64,000 bases of DNA. Source: Humulus lupulus (taxonomy: Eukaryota; Streptophyta; Magnoliopsida; Rosales; Cannabaceae). Within the stretch, counting starts at the first letter, position 1; every line of letters begins with the position of its first letter. A program made the position numbers and the translations under genes. The notes beneath the pieces are model-generated. The model saw only the letters and a program-made list of their open reading frames with translations. It had not been told where the DNA came from and ran no database searches. Location: positions 72,451,665 to 72,515,664 of the forward strand of contig NC_084794.1 of the NCBI RefSeq assembly GCF_963169125.1, written 5' to 3'. Shown here piece after piece: positions 23,031-35,400 of the stretch.

Positions 23031-23821
23031 ATGAGACAAAAGGAGAGTGATATCGGGAAAAATTCCTCATCTTCAGCACCGCCCATAAGCAATACACAAC
23101 CATCACCGTCTGGTGTGCAACCACAACTAGCCGGTGTGCAACCACAACAAGACTTAAAGGCTTTTATCATGGAGACTATTCAAGAATACCAAGCTGCGAC
23201 AAGCATGCCTATTCTGGGATATCATAAGCCATACCCGGCTTACTATGACCAAATTCTGTTTCCACCAAACTATGTCAGACAAAAGTTTGATGGAACTAAC
23301 GGTTCTCCTCACGAGCATTTGGCATATTTTACTTCTGCATGTGGTGAATCTGCCCAATCAGACGCACTGTTGATTAGACAATTTGTGCAGTCACTAAAAG
23401 AGGCAGTGTATACTCAACTGCCCCCAGCATCCATTAATACATGGGATGACATACAAAAATCCTTTCTGACACAGTTTGTGAGTTTAAAAAAGACAATAAG
23501 CATCCATGATCTGGTGGAAACGAAGCAACGAGCCAGTGAAAATTCCAATGAATTCATAACGAGATGGAGAAATCTTAATCTTCAATGTCCAGAAAGGTAA
23601 TCAGAACAAGCTACGGTTTCGATGTGTGCTAGAAACCTCAACCCTGAGGTGGCTACCTTCGTGGACACAGTAGAGCCCAAAACTTTCAATGAGCTTGTCT
23701 CGAAGGCATGCAATGTCGAAATACAAATTGCTCGACAGAAGGGTGGCAAACCCTGCCCAAGATTCGACAATAAGAAGCCATTGAAGAAAGGTGAATCAAT
23801 GGCCACTTTTGTCAATACTGG
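23031..23821 (+). pseudogene. Ogre/Tat-like gag, cut by the Tat insertion
   Basis: Encodes a Retrotrans_gag-type domain: KPYPAYYDQILFPPNY, VRQKFDGTNGSPHEHLAYF, FVQSLKEAVYTQLPP, DIQKSFLTQFVS, FITRWRNLNLQCPE. A TAA at 23598-23600 breaks the frame and gag resumes at 23622. The text stops after SMATFVNT exactly where the Tat LTR begins at 23822, so this gag was the insertion target. Probable target duplication ACTGG (23817-23821); the matching side is outside the window. Confidence 0.75.
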
Positions 23822-24399
23822 TGTTGACCCTCATTTTGGTCAACGACACGGAGTCAAGAAAACGACGAAGAAAAATAATACAGAGCTGGAGAAAACAATC
23901 TAATGGAAAATAAAGAACACAAAAAATTATAGTGGTTCGGCCCCAGTAATTGGTAATAACCTACGTCCACTTGATACTATTATTAGTATTGAGCTCCAAA
24001 GGTGTGATCAAAGAACTAGGGTTCCTGAGTTTCACAGACCTTAGAAGAAGAAAACAGTACAAATGATGGATAATAGTAATCTAATTCAGAAAAAGAGAAA
24101 AGGATCCCCTTCCTTGAGCTATTTCTTGTGTATTTATAGGCTCAAGAAGGATTACATGTATAGAATAATAATATCTTTCCTTAATAATCGGATCTTCAGG
24201 TCATAATGAAGAGATATTCTCAGATATCATTACAACTGTACAGATCTTTTCATAAATGAACAGAGTATACGACCAGTCTGGTCGTATATAAAACTTGATC
24301 TTCGCATGTAGAAATATTTCTGGTCGATAGGCGAGCAATATCTCTGCCACATGTAAAAAATTCTTCCCACGTCATCAACAACTGTTTTTTGGATAAACA
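23822..24399 (-). repeat. 3' LTR of the minus-strand Tat element, 578 bp
   Basis: Minus strand TGTTTATCCAAAAAACAG ... GTCAACA. It aligns with the LTR at 1169-1774 and is only about a third of the length of the LTR at 53849. At 24265-24330 there are two GACCAGTCTGGTC-like palindromes. Confidence 0.85.
24131..24138 (-). promoter_or_regulatory. TATA box of Tat LTR
   Basis: TATAAATA on the minus strand, in the same place as in the three other Tat LTRs here. Confidence 0.6.
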
Positions 24400-24413
24400 T
24401 TTGCCCCCCAAAT
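24400..24413 (-). other. Polypurine tract of the minus-strand Tat element
   Basis: ATTTGGGGGGCAAA on the minus strand, directly before the LTR start TGTTTATCC. Confidence 0.75.
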
Positions 24414-24632
24414 TTATTTATTGCGACCAGCAATAAGTAAACTTAGAAAACTAACTTTTCATATGCCCCATGAAATCTGTCAGAGCCTCTCGTGCACTCT
24501 CAAAAACTGTGACCCAATCACATCCAATCATGCCTTTTTAGTTTCCAAGTAACCTTTCTGATGGCTATTACACTCCCCCATGCCTTGAAAAAGGTAACTC
24601 ATGATTACCCCTTTTCAACACATCTCAACTTC

Positions 24633-24640
24633 TATAAATA
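24633..24640 (+). promoter_or_regulatory. TATA box of the Tat antisense gene
   Basis: TATAAATA lies 233 bp inside the 3' LTR boundary and about 165 bp upstream of the 5' UTR intron donor (24806). This suggests that the antisense gene has its own promoter between the polypurine tract and its start. Confidence 0.5.
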
Positions 24641-25251
24641 ATCCTTTCATTCACCTTTTAACCTTTTACTCACCATTTCCTGCCAAGACTCTCAAGAACT
24701 CCATCTCAGAGCTTAAAGCTTTGAAGGTCTTCCGTCGCTTTGCTAAGGGTTCTTTGTCTACACGCCCAAAGTCATTCCATTTTAGAACCTCCAACCTTCA
24801 TCCAGGTAAATTTCTTTAACTTTTAAACCCTTTGAGATGCCATGCATACTGCTTTTGAGTTCTGAAAATTTTTGTGTTCTTGGGTAGAAATTTGTGAGGA
24901 TATTGTATATACCGTTTGATGCTTGATAGGGTAGTGTAGTTTTGCTCTGTAGAAGTTAGGAATCAGTTTGATAGTCAGGATCATGGGTTTAGGGCATAAA
25001 ATCAAAGTAAAAATTTGATTTTTAGGCTAGCTGAAAAACAGGGTTTTTCCCGCCCCTTTGGAGTTGAAAAAGCTTTTTCCAGAAAAACTTTTTACTTTCA
25101 CTTTTTGATCCATTTTTCAAACTGTTCGCATAAAACTTAGTGTTTCGGTTAGAATGTTGTTGGTCGTAGACGCGAGCAACATTATTCCAACTTTTAACAT
25201 AAGCTCTCAGGCTGTGCGTCTTATCTCCTCCTTTATCTGTTTGCAGTTTAC

Positions 25252-26367
25252 ATGCAAGACCCGTGGGGAGGAGAAAGACCGATCGACGATGACCTGCTAG
25301 CTCAACTGCTCAAGGACGAAGAACAACCCTCATCATTGATACCCGAAATTCCATTTTCTCGTACTAATCCAAACACTTCCCCAGTCGTGACCCGAAATAT
25401 GGCTCACACCAAAACCAAAGCCCAGAAAAGGAAAACCTCCGAACCTTCTCATTAGCCTGCTGCTTCGGCTGATGCTCCCTTGACCAGTGGTCAAGATGAA
25501 AATGCTCCCGACCCTAACATCCAAAGGCATGCCCGCCCTCGACACGCCATTCAGTCGGATGTTGAGTGGTATGTAGTTTCTAAAAGCAGGGTGACGATCA
25601 GAATGATCGCCAATTATTTAAGGAAATATGGTCTCCTAGGGGTGACCTTAGTCAGACCCAAACCAGACCAAAGGGAAAATCTTCCTGGAGGCGCCTTCAG
25701 CGCCTGGTCAGGGTTTCATATCGAGGCAGGGGCTACCTTGCCTCTTCACTCATTTTTTCAGGGGGTGGCCAACTGTTTTGGAGTTGCCCCCTTTGAAATA
25801 ACCCCAAACGGATATAGGATGCTTGCTGCGCTTTATATCCTGTACAGCCAAAAGAAATGGCCTATGCCATCGCCTCATGAGGTCAACTACCTGTTCGACC
25901 TCAAATCCAACCCCAACCAAGAAGGCACGGGGTTTTTTCACTTCTGTCGTCAGGAAATCGGGCGCACCTTCCTGACTGACACCACCCACATCTCAAATGT
26001 GGGGAGGTACTATCATGAGTACTTCCTCACAACTGACATGATCACAGAAAACCTGGCTTTTGCACAAGGAGGTAAAACTTTCTCATCACAGGTTGTCCCT
26101 TCTTGAATTAGTGTTCCCCTCCATATTTTCTTAAATTGTTAATGTCTTCTAGGCCCATGGCTGCGACCAAACCCAACTCCGGACATGGAGTTGAGATCTA
26201 CGCTCCTCGCCAGCATGTCTGATGCAGAAAAGAGCATTAAGCATCTGGTTATAGAGGCTAACCTTAGATTGGTTGGCCTCTGGGCCCCTCAATCGGACAC
26301 GAGGGCGCCTTCAGAAGGGAGTGCCTTTGCCGAGGAGAAACCCGAGCAGCAACCTCCAGCGTCACCT
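25252..26367 (+). pseudogene. Tat antisense gene, exons 2-3 (5' part)
   Basis: After a 5' UTR intron (GT at 24806, CAG at 25246) the first coding exon starts ATG CAA GAC CC at 25252 and runs to 26071. An 81-bp intron (26072-26152) follows, then an exon to 26367 where a solo LTR is inserted. The product resembles Pfam Transposase_28, known from plant gypsy elements: WYVVSKSRVTIRMIANYLR, GVTLVRPKPDQ, GATLPLHSFFQGVANCFGV, NGYRMLAALYILYSQKKWP. One in-frame TAG at 25453-25455 sits where the 2612 copy has CAG, a single C-to-T change; otherwise the frame is open. Splice phases join correctly. Molecular function is unknown. Confidence 0.75.
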
Positions 26368-26805
26368 TGTAGAGTCCAAGAACTTTACTTAGCTAAGATA
26401 GATAATAGTATTATAGTATTAATAGTATTATCTTTGTAACTGTGGATTTTTGGTTCAGACTGGGAATTATTTGGACACTCATAGTAGTACTTATAGATTT
26501 TCTAAGTTTAACCTATAGTTTAAGAATATTGATGTTAACCTAAGGTTTGATTAATATGACTGATATTAAGGATAATATTTATTATAATATAAGGTTTAGA
26601 TAAGAACCAATAGGATTTTAAGCACATGTTATGTATGGGTGATTAAGGATTAAGTATTTTGAGGATTAAATTTAATAAGGGGTAAAGTTTGAATGCTATA
26701 AGGTCAGTCAACAGCTTTGAATACGTTAAGGACTTAGTCAAGGCTGTTTACCCCATTCAAATTTAGCTAAAATGTGTAATTTCGTGTTTAAATAATCAGC
26801 GTGTG

Positions 26806-26911
26806 CCGATATATCGCAGCACGTAGATACGGAAAACACGAGATGATGCACGACAGCCTCGGGCATACTGGCCCAGGCGATATATCGCCTACAGGGGGCG
26901 ATATATCGCCT
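26806..26911. repeat. Palindromic word island in copy F
   Basis: Three copies of GGCGATATATCGCC: about 26806 (one arm decayed), 26876-26889 and 26897-26910. GCGATATATCGC is a perfect 12-bp palindrome. Confidence 0.85.
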
Positions 26912-27647
26912 CCTTTAGTATATTTTGAAACATTTTGAAATCTTTTTCCATTCAGCCATTCAACCTCTTGATAAGTCCAGCATCTTTTTGAACGAGTCTT
27001 CAACCTCTGCTGAACGATTATTCAAATTATTTTCACCTAAAAAGCTATTATTTTTATTCAAGTAAAATTAAGATCCTTTCATTCCTAAACTCTATAAATA
27101 GGACCTAGTACCCAGCCATTATTCACCTTTTACTCTAAGTTCAGAGGCTGCAAGTGCTAGGAGAGTGTGAGAGTTAAACACTTGGGTGGGGAAATCATAA
27201 GCTTGATCATCATAAGCTTATCAAACACTTGGGGAAGTAAGGTTTCATAGTATTTCGGTTCGAGGTTTAGATTGGTCTACAAGTCTTCAAGGTATTTCTA
27301 TACCCTAGTTCATTGGTATTATGTTATTTTCTTTCTCATAGTCTTCTACTCAGTCTTCTAACCTTATTCTTATTTTGGTTAGGAAATCTAAGAACTTGCA
27401 CATAAGTTTTTTTTGGTAAGTATGTTTCTCCAAGGCTTAGTCCTTCCATTCCTTTCATTTCTTTTTTTCTTCTATAGACTCACCTTTTCTTAATGGTTAT
27501 TAGGAGTGTTCCAAAAGTCCCAACACTGTCCTCTTATCTCGGTAACTTTGGTAAGGAAAATAGGATAGAATCTATATGTTTTATGCTTATGTTATCTTAT
27601 GTTTTATGTTATAATAATATGTTATGAATATGTATGTCTGTAGGCTT

Positions 27648-27774
27648 GGGCATATGACCCATATGACTAACAAGACCCCAAATAGTTATGGGCATATGAC
27701 CTACTTAGCTAGTAGGACCCCACTAATCTCATGGGCATATGACTTGTTTAGTCTATGGGACCCCAAGTAATAAT
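27648..27774. repeat. 42-43-bp tandem repeat, three units
   Basis: Units start GGGCATATGAC at 27648, 27690 and 27733, each ending in GACCCCAA/GACCCCAC followed by AT-rich sequence. Confidence 0.8.
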
Positions 27775-27973
27775 GGCCATTATAGTATGTGTATGATAAA
27801 GTGTTATGTTAAGTTTTTTATGTTTCTTATGAAATTATGTAGATGAACTATGTGTTAGATTTTTCCTTGCTGGGCATTAGGCTCATTCCTTTTTGTTTAT
27901 ATGTGCAGGAAAATAGCTATAATGGCGGTAAGATTCGTGGATGCTTGGGGCATGTGTATCGGTGGTGAATGGA

Positions 27974-27990
27974 CACTACAAGAAAATTGA
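27974..27990 (+). repeat. CACTA left terminal inverted repeat
   Basis: CACTACAAGAAAATTGA, preceded by target duplication GGA. Confidence 0.95.
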
Positions 27991-28450
27991 TTTTTAGCTA
28001 CCAAGTTATTAGCTACCAAATATTATTGGTAGTAAAAAATATTATTTTGCTACCAAATTTTAGTAGTGAAATGTCTTAGTAGTAAATTCTAAACAAATAA
28101 GACCAAATATTTCTACTACCAAAAAATTTAGTAGTTAGTTTTCTCTTTTAGCAACCAATAATTTTTGGTAGCGAAATATTAATTTTTTTGCTACCAATTT
28201 AGCTACCATTTTTCTTTCGTAGCAAAATTATGTTTTTTAGCAACCAATTTTTAGCTACTATTTTTTTTTTGTTGCAAATTTGTTTTTTTAGCTACCAATT
28301 TTGTTATCATATTTATTTAGTAGCAAAATATTATTTTTTTAACTATACATTTAGCTTCCATTTGTCTTTAGTAGCAAAATAATTTGTTTCGCTACCACTT
28401 TATTTAGTTGGAAGCTATGTTCTTAGCACCAACTTTTAACTTCAATATTT
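27991..28450. repeat. CACTA left subterminal repeat region
   Basis: More than ten copies, in both orientations, of GCTACCAA, TTGGTAGC and close variants (TTTAGTAGC, AGCTACCA). In CACTA elements such repeats bind the TNPA-type protein; here that is inferred from position and arrangement. Confidence 0.8.
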
Positions 28451-29019
28451 AATAGCAAAATAATATTTTTTTGCAACTCATTTTTTATAGTAAAACATAC
28501 TTAATATTTTCTAAAGTTTTTTACACTAAATATTTGAATTGTAGCAAATAAAGTATAATTTGTATTATTGTCTCTTATAACTTCTCTCATATATATATAT
28601 ATATGTGTGTGTGTTATGAATTTGAGGAAAAAAAACTTGATTACGCATATTTAAGTTGATCAAGACAAATTTAATATACCAAGACAAATAAATGAGTTGG
28701 AAAGAGTAAGATTAGGCAAGTGTCACTATGAAAAGTTGGCAACTAAAGCCAAAAAAAAAAACCCCACATTTGAGTCTAACGCCATTGAAATTAAAAGGTT
28801 TGCGAAGAGTACAATTACAAACTTCTCAAATAGGAACCTTTAGCAATTGCCTCGTTAAAACCTCAACTGAGCAAAGCCCTAGGGAAAAAGCTCAGAAGAG
28901 GAAAAAGAGTACAACGCTTTACATAATAATAAAAATTATTAATATAAATAAAAAAAACTAGGTAATTACATTATAGCTCATTTGTTACTCTAAAAAAAGT
29001 TTGGTAAAATATTAAATCA
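28451..29019. other. CACTA 3' non-coding region
   Basis: AT-rich, with a (TA)n(GT)n tract at about 28587-28614. A stretch at 28730-28925, including CCTCGTTAAAACCTCAACTG and GGGAAAAAGCTC, looks like a piece of another repeat, which I could not name. No gene recognised. Confidence 0.5.
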
Positions 29020-30605
29020 GTTCTATGAATGTGTCGGCCCACTCCACTCGAATTTGATCAATTTCTTCTTTTGTGTAACTTTTCGTTCTATGGTTGCACT
29101 AGAAAAAAAACAATGATAATTATTAGTGAATTTAAATAATATATTGAATATAATGTATTTCAAATAAGGATATATATGTATATATCTTACATTAGTATTT
29201 AACCAATTGATAGGCCTCGAATCCATGCAGAAATCTCGCATGTATTTCATTATATAATATTCGCATTCGACATTCAATGGTTGTTTAGGACACTGCATAT
29301 TTATATAGACGTGTAAAAGCCCTTCAATTTTTAAAATAATTGTAAAATACAACTTAGAAACTTATTATATATTATGATGTATCTATATAGCTACTTACCT
29401 CTATGGATTTCCATATAATACCACCTTCTCTTGGAATCCTATTTTTTGAAGCATTGTAGTAGTCAAAAACCCTAAACAATAAATAAGTTATCATCAAAAC
29501 TACTAAATAAAATTTAATTTGATGGTTTTACAAAATTAATATATAATATTATTAACTTACATCGTAATAAAGTTTGTAACTTCATTGCGTGGAGGTTTTC
29601 TAATTGGATCGAGCCAGAAGCATGTATCATGCAATGGATCAGCTATTACTAGTACCCAATGATAGCTATTGATCACATAAATAGATTATTATTATATATA
29701 TGTATACATATATTTTATAGCAAAAATAGTCATTTAAATTAATCTTACCCTATATTAATAGGGAGCAAGGAAAGTTGCATTGTCTCTGATTCTACTAATC
29801 GGTCTGCTACTAATTCTACATTTTTTAGTATATTGGAACCCGCAGGAGAAGCCCAAGTTGGATCGAAAAAATGAAAATATTGTCCTCGATTTGACTTTTC
29901 CAGCATTTGATGTAAGATCCTAAATATTATAATGTTACCAATTAAAATAATGTTATCAAGAGCATGATGTAAAAGCTATAAGAAAATTTTCTTACCTAAT
30001 ATAAAAGGATATACAGGGAGCTTCAATTTCCACCATTGTGCCGAAATGAATTACATCTTCAGGGGCAATATACAAATCTTCATCATGGCCAAAAATTTTG
30101 CGCTCCATTTTAATACAAATGTTGTTTAAAGGATCACGGAATTGAACACTTAGCAATATAGCTTTTATGCTCTTGGGAATGTTCTTCGGCATATCAAACT
30201 TAATTGGAGACTTTTGCACATTCTTTGAACTTGTACCTTTTTTAGATGGCATGTGTGAAGATGAGTGTTCATATTTTTCCATATTGTTGACTACCTAAAA
30301 ACATTATTCATTAAACAATAATTACTTATAAGTAATAGGAAACAATAATTCAAAAAAATTGAACTAAATAATGTTTTTATTACCTCATAATCGGCAAAAA
30401 TGATTAAGTGTTTCGGCCATGGAACAAAACTTTCGACAGCATCTTTTACAAAGATTAAATCATCACAAACGCGGATAGGGAGATGAGCTTTTTCATTAAA
30501 AAATTCAAGTACATGTACTCGTACATTGTCTTTTGCCAATTTTCTTCCATGTACTTCTATGCCAGCTACAATTTGACCAATAGCAACCACATCACCATCT
30601 TCCAA
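29020..30605 (-). pseudogene. CACTA second gene, 3' exons: Ulp1-like cysteine protease domain
   Basis: Exons read right to left. At 30379-30605: LEDGDVVAIGQIVAGIEVHG, PIRVCDDLIFVKDAVESFV, PWPKHL, a region common before Ulp1 domains in plant transposon proteins. At 29996-30291: a basic linker then MERKIFGHDEDLYIAPEDVI. About 29760-29930: FFDPTWASP. About 29570-29670: YHWVLVIADP and FWLDPIRKPPR. About 29215-29310: QPLNVECEYYIMKYM. His, Asp, Gln and Cys of the C48 (Ulp1/SENP) active site can all be placed, though the usual glycine after the Cys is Glu. Family knowledge: Ulp1 enzymes cleave SUMO. Whether this copy is spliced intact was not fully checked. It follows the Transposase_24 part on the same strand and is probably one gene with it. 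Confidence 0.7.
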
Positions 30606-30658
30606 TTTTAATCTATACTTTTTGTCCTACAAAAAAAATATTCAAATAAATATAAAAA

Positions 30659-32408
30659 TTATAGTACTATTATTATTATTATATATTTAAAAATTAATAA
30701 AACCATTGATGGTGGTGTCGTCGATTGTTGTGTTGGATTTGAATCAATTTGTTGATTTGTCTCTTTATTTGAAGATGATTGCAATTCACGTTCTTCCAAG
30801 AGTTTTCTTTGTAATAATTCAAACCGCTTGTCCACTTTTTCTTGAATATATTTTTCAATAACGTCATCTTTATCACTGGTAAAATCTTTGATGATTTTTT
30901 CTAATTTCTCAAAGCGTCGATCTTCATGCTCTTTAGATTTAGATGATAACTCGGTTGATAACTTTTTTCCAAGGACAGGTCCAAAACCTCTTAACCATCC
31001 ATATTTATCTTCACCTAGAACCTGTCTATAAATAGCAGCTTCGTCCACCATTATTAATGTTCCATCTTCAAGTTGATTAAGTTGATCTTGTCGTAACTCA
31101 ATCATCTCTTTCTATAAAGATAAAAGAACTATGTTATATGTTTAGATAAAATGTAAATAGTCGATAAAATATTGGTAACTTATAGGAAATATGATACATA
31201 CATATTTTTGCTCTGCTTCTTTGTGGATCCATTTGTTATTTTTTGTCTGGTGGGTTTTTTTAAATGTTTCAATCTCTCCAGCTTGAATAGAACCTGGTTG
31301 TCTTTCATCTATATCCATTGTATGTTTTGATTTCTGTAATAATTATTGGAAAAAAATTAAAACTTAAGTATAGTAAATTAATATTGGCAACACTAAAAAA
31401 TATTTACCTCCTCGTGTAAGTATTAAGTAAATTATTTACTTCCACCTGCATGCATATAAGACACTTTTGATCTATTTTGTGAGCCTGCCATAGACTTTTT
31501 ATGCAAAAATAAATAAATTAACATTAATATTTTCTTAAAAAATAAAAATAAAATAAAATTTATATGAACTAGATAGACATTATGACACCTTCCACTCATC
31601 ATTAGAGAAACAATTGGTGCACATCCATTTCCAATCCGAATCTCTTATCACCAATTTTTTAGGTTGATGTTGTAGCGGATCTTTTCCTTCTTCGATCATT
31701 TTGTTAAAATGCTTGTGACATCGATTGCGATAATCCTTAAATCGCTCGGAGCAGTAATGATCACAAATTATTTCAAGATATGGATGTTTCCCAAAGTCCA
31801 AGTCGAATACATCCTGCAAAAATTAGGGAATCGATATAAAGAAAATTATCTATATAAAAAAAGTTATTAAGTGAATATATTAATATAAACATACCTGTAT
31901 ATGAGCATATACAACTTTCTTTTCCATAGGTGGAATTTTACTCCAACCACTGTATTGTAGCGGAGCATGATGTCGTACATTTACACCAACAGTGTTTGCG
32001 AACTTAGCAGCATCTGTGCCATAAACTCGAAGCTCCCCCACTTCATATGAAATTTTTAGCTTAGGTGCTCCATCCTTCAACCCACGACTTGTGCGATCTC
32101 CCTGGGTAGGCCCACGAGTTCTCTTTTTTGATTCTGTAGAAAAAAATTGTATAATATTAGTAAGAACTATATCACACTTTCATATAATTGTATTATATAT
32201 TTATATTGGTATAAGACAAACAATAATACTTTGTACCTTGTGAAGATTTTTGTGGTTTATCAGGTAATGATATTGTTGACGAACAATCAATAGAAGGTGT
32301 TAAAGGTTGTGGAGATTGTATTAATGATGGAGTATCAGTGGGTGTCTTTTTAGAGCCAAAGAGTCTTCTACTATTCATTGGTTGATCTAGAGACTTCATG
32401 CTTGACAT
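30659..32408 (-). pseudogene. CACTA second gene, 5' exons: Transposase_24 (Ptta/En/Spm) region
   Basis: Start ATG 32408 (MSSMKSLDQPMNSRRLFGSK). Exon ends by splice signals: 32408-32237, 32133-31895, 31814-31589, about 31494-31409, then exons near 31210-31340 and 31110-30700. Landmarks: VGVNVRHHAPLQYSGW, EIICDHYCSERFKDYRNRCH, NRSKVSYMHAGGSK, NKWIHKEAEQKY, VDEAAIYRQVLGEDKYGWLR, and a final coiled-coil-like Lys/Glu-rich stretch. These match the plant Transposase_24 family, the second protein of En/Spm elements, inferred to bind the transposon ends. The fourth exon has two TAA codons right after GGSK, so this copy is non-functional. Confidence 0.75.
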
Positions 32409-32498
32409 AATAAAAACCTGAAATAATAAATTATTATTTGCATATAATAAACAATATTAAATTCATATATTAAAAAAATACTTACACACCATTGATTT

Positions 32499-35400
32499 TT
32501 AATCACTTTCATCACTATCGGTTACATCTTCTGAATCACTAAGTAATGCTTCTTCATCAATATCCTCATTGTCTAATTCGTTTTGACATTCATTGTAATC
32601 AATATCATCGATTTCAATTTCGTCAATATCTTGCCGAATAAGAATATCATCAACATTGGTTGAATCAAATGTAATATCAATGTCGCTTGAGAATTCTTCT
32701 TGATATGCTTCACGATTAGTAGTAACGGGTCCAACATCATCATAATTACTATCTTGTGGCTTTGATGGTATTTCCCAAATATGACGATGGTTTACCTTTT
32801 GCACCACTTTCCAATTTTCACCTCTTTTTATGTCGTCTAAATAGAATACTGAATTAACTTGGTTTGCAAGGACAAATGGTTCATCTTCAAACCATTGTGA
32901 GGCAACATTTATACTAGTAATGTTATACTCAGTATAAATTCTATGGTCACTCTCATTGGTGTTATACCAAGAACATTTGAATAATATCACCCTATTAAAA
33001 TAGATATAATGTACTTCCCATATTTCATTGATGACACCATAAAAATCACAAAGGTTCCCATCATATTCTACCTCAACTCGAATTCCACAATTTTGAGTAA
33101 TGCGTCTTTCATCTCGAGTTTTTGTGTGATATCTAACTCCATTAACCATACAACCAGCATATGTGCAAATCGAAAAATTAGGTTGAATTGCAATGGCATA
33201 CAAATCATCTTGGGCTTTAGAATATGATATTTCATTCATTCTTTTAACCTGAGAATATAGTTTTCATAGTTAAAATGAGATAAAGAACCATATCCCATAT
33301 GAAAGAATTATAAATATATTAACGTACTTTATCTTCAAACCAAGATGGAAATTCTTGCTTTTGTGCTTGATCATTATCTGAAACGCCTTTGGATTGTAAA
33401 AACAATCTATGTTCTTTGATTTCAAAAAAAGTACTCTCAAATAAGAACTTTTATATGTAAAAGAAAACAAAAAATATTGGCCATACTTAAGATGATCAAC
33501 AGAAAACTTACTTTAAATATGGCTCCAACTCAGGACAATTATTCACAATGTACCATATTCCGTTGTTCTTCAGTTATTGAGATTGATGATTGTTTTCCAA
33601 ATGGTCTAGTTGGCATATTGAATATAGACAATGTTGATTGTCTTCTTACCCCAACCTCATCTGGATTTCGATCTGGATGATTGAAGCGGATTTCTATGCC
33701 ATGAAGATACATTGAACAAAAATTTAATGCCTCACTAATAATATATCCTTCAGCTATAGAACCTTCAGGGCAAGCTTTGTTCTTTACATACTTTTTCAAA
33801 TGACCTATTTCCCTATAAAAATATTATACAATTAATATACATTAGTACATAGTTTGTACTTAATAAAAATCAAAAAATTATTTTTCAAATATATTATTTC
33901 TTAAGGTAATATTAAATTATATTACCTTTCAATTGAATACATCCATCGCATTTGTACTGGACCTCCTAACTTAGCTTCCATTGGCAAGTGCACCGCTAGA
34001 TGAATCATTACATCAAAAAATGCAGGAGGGAAATTTTTTTCCATCTTACATAGTGTGAACACAATGCCCTCTTCCAAAGCATCTAAATCTTTCACATACA
34101 ATGTCCTTGCGCATAGTTTTTGAAAAAATAAGGACAATTCAGCAATCACAGACATCATTTTTTTTTTCAAATATGGTCTTACACTAATGGGTAACAACAT
34201 TTGTAATAAGATGTGACAATCATGACTTTTCAACCCAGTTATCTTCCCATCTTTCATATTAACATTGTGAGACAAGTTTGCAGCATATCCATCTGGAAAT
34301 TTGATAGATTGTAAGAACTCACAAATTTGCTTGCGTTCCTTCTTTGATAACGTATAACAAGCTGCTGGTTTCACCCACTTGTTTCCTTGCCTTTTCATTT
34401 GCAATTGTTTACGAATTTTCAAATCTTGTAAGTCCAATCGTGCATTGTCGGTATCCTTAGACTTCCCATCAATGATAAATATTGTTCCAACAACATTGTC
34501 GCATATATTTTTCTCAATATGCATCACATCCAAATTATGCCTTAGTTTTAATTTAGGCCAGTATTCTAATTCCCAAAATATACTTTTACGCCTCCAATTT
34601 GTTTTATTTTCATAGCCTGCTTTCTTCATTTGGTTTTTATAATCATTCATAATATCAACATATTTACCTGGCCTACATGTCCACAGATGGTCCAATTTAT
34701 CTGCAATTTCATCACCTATTAATTTTCTAGCGGCAGACCGTCTTTCAATTGTACCATCGTACTCCTTATCAGTGCGCCACTCATGTTCAGCACACAAATA
34801 TCGACGATGTCCCATGTAACAAATTTTACCCCTAATTCGAAATGAAGATGTGTCATCCTCGCAAATAGGACATGCCTTATACCCTCAAGTGCTATACCCA
34901 GACACAGTGCCATATGCAGAAAAATCATTAATTGTCCATAATATAGCAGCACGCATGATAAAGTATGTTTTGTCGACAACATCAAAAGTTTGTACCCCTT
35001 TCTCCCACAATTCTTTTAACTCTTCGATTAAAGGTTGTAAATAGACATCTATATCCTTACCGGGAGCACGACGCCCAGGAATTAGTAATGACATCATTAA
35101 GAATTCTCGTTTCATACATATCCATGGCGGCATGTTATATGGCATCAGTATTACTGGCCACATACTATACGAGTTTGATAAATCACCAAAAGGATTAAAC
35201 CCATCAGTTGCAAATCCTAACCTAATATTTCGAGGTTCTTTAGCAAAATCGGGGTATTGCTTATCAAAATCCTTCCAAACCGCTGCATCTGCCGGATGTC
35301 TAAGTACACCTTCAGTATCAACACGTTCTTCTTTGTGGCACCTCATATCTGATGATGTATGTCTTGACATAAAAAGTCGTTGCAAACGTGGAGTTATAGG

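Noticed and set aside
32499..33239. Acidic 246-codon frame considered as an independent host gene
   Set aside because: It encodes the DUF4216-type C-terminal part of the TNP2 transposase, on the same strand and next to the DUF4218 part, inside the CACTA ends.
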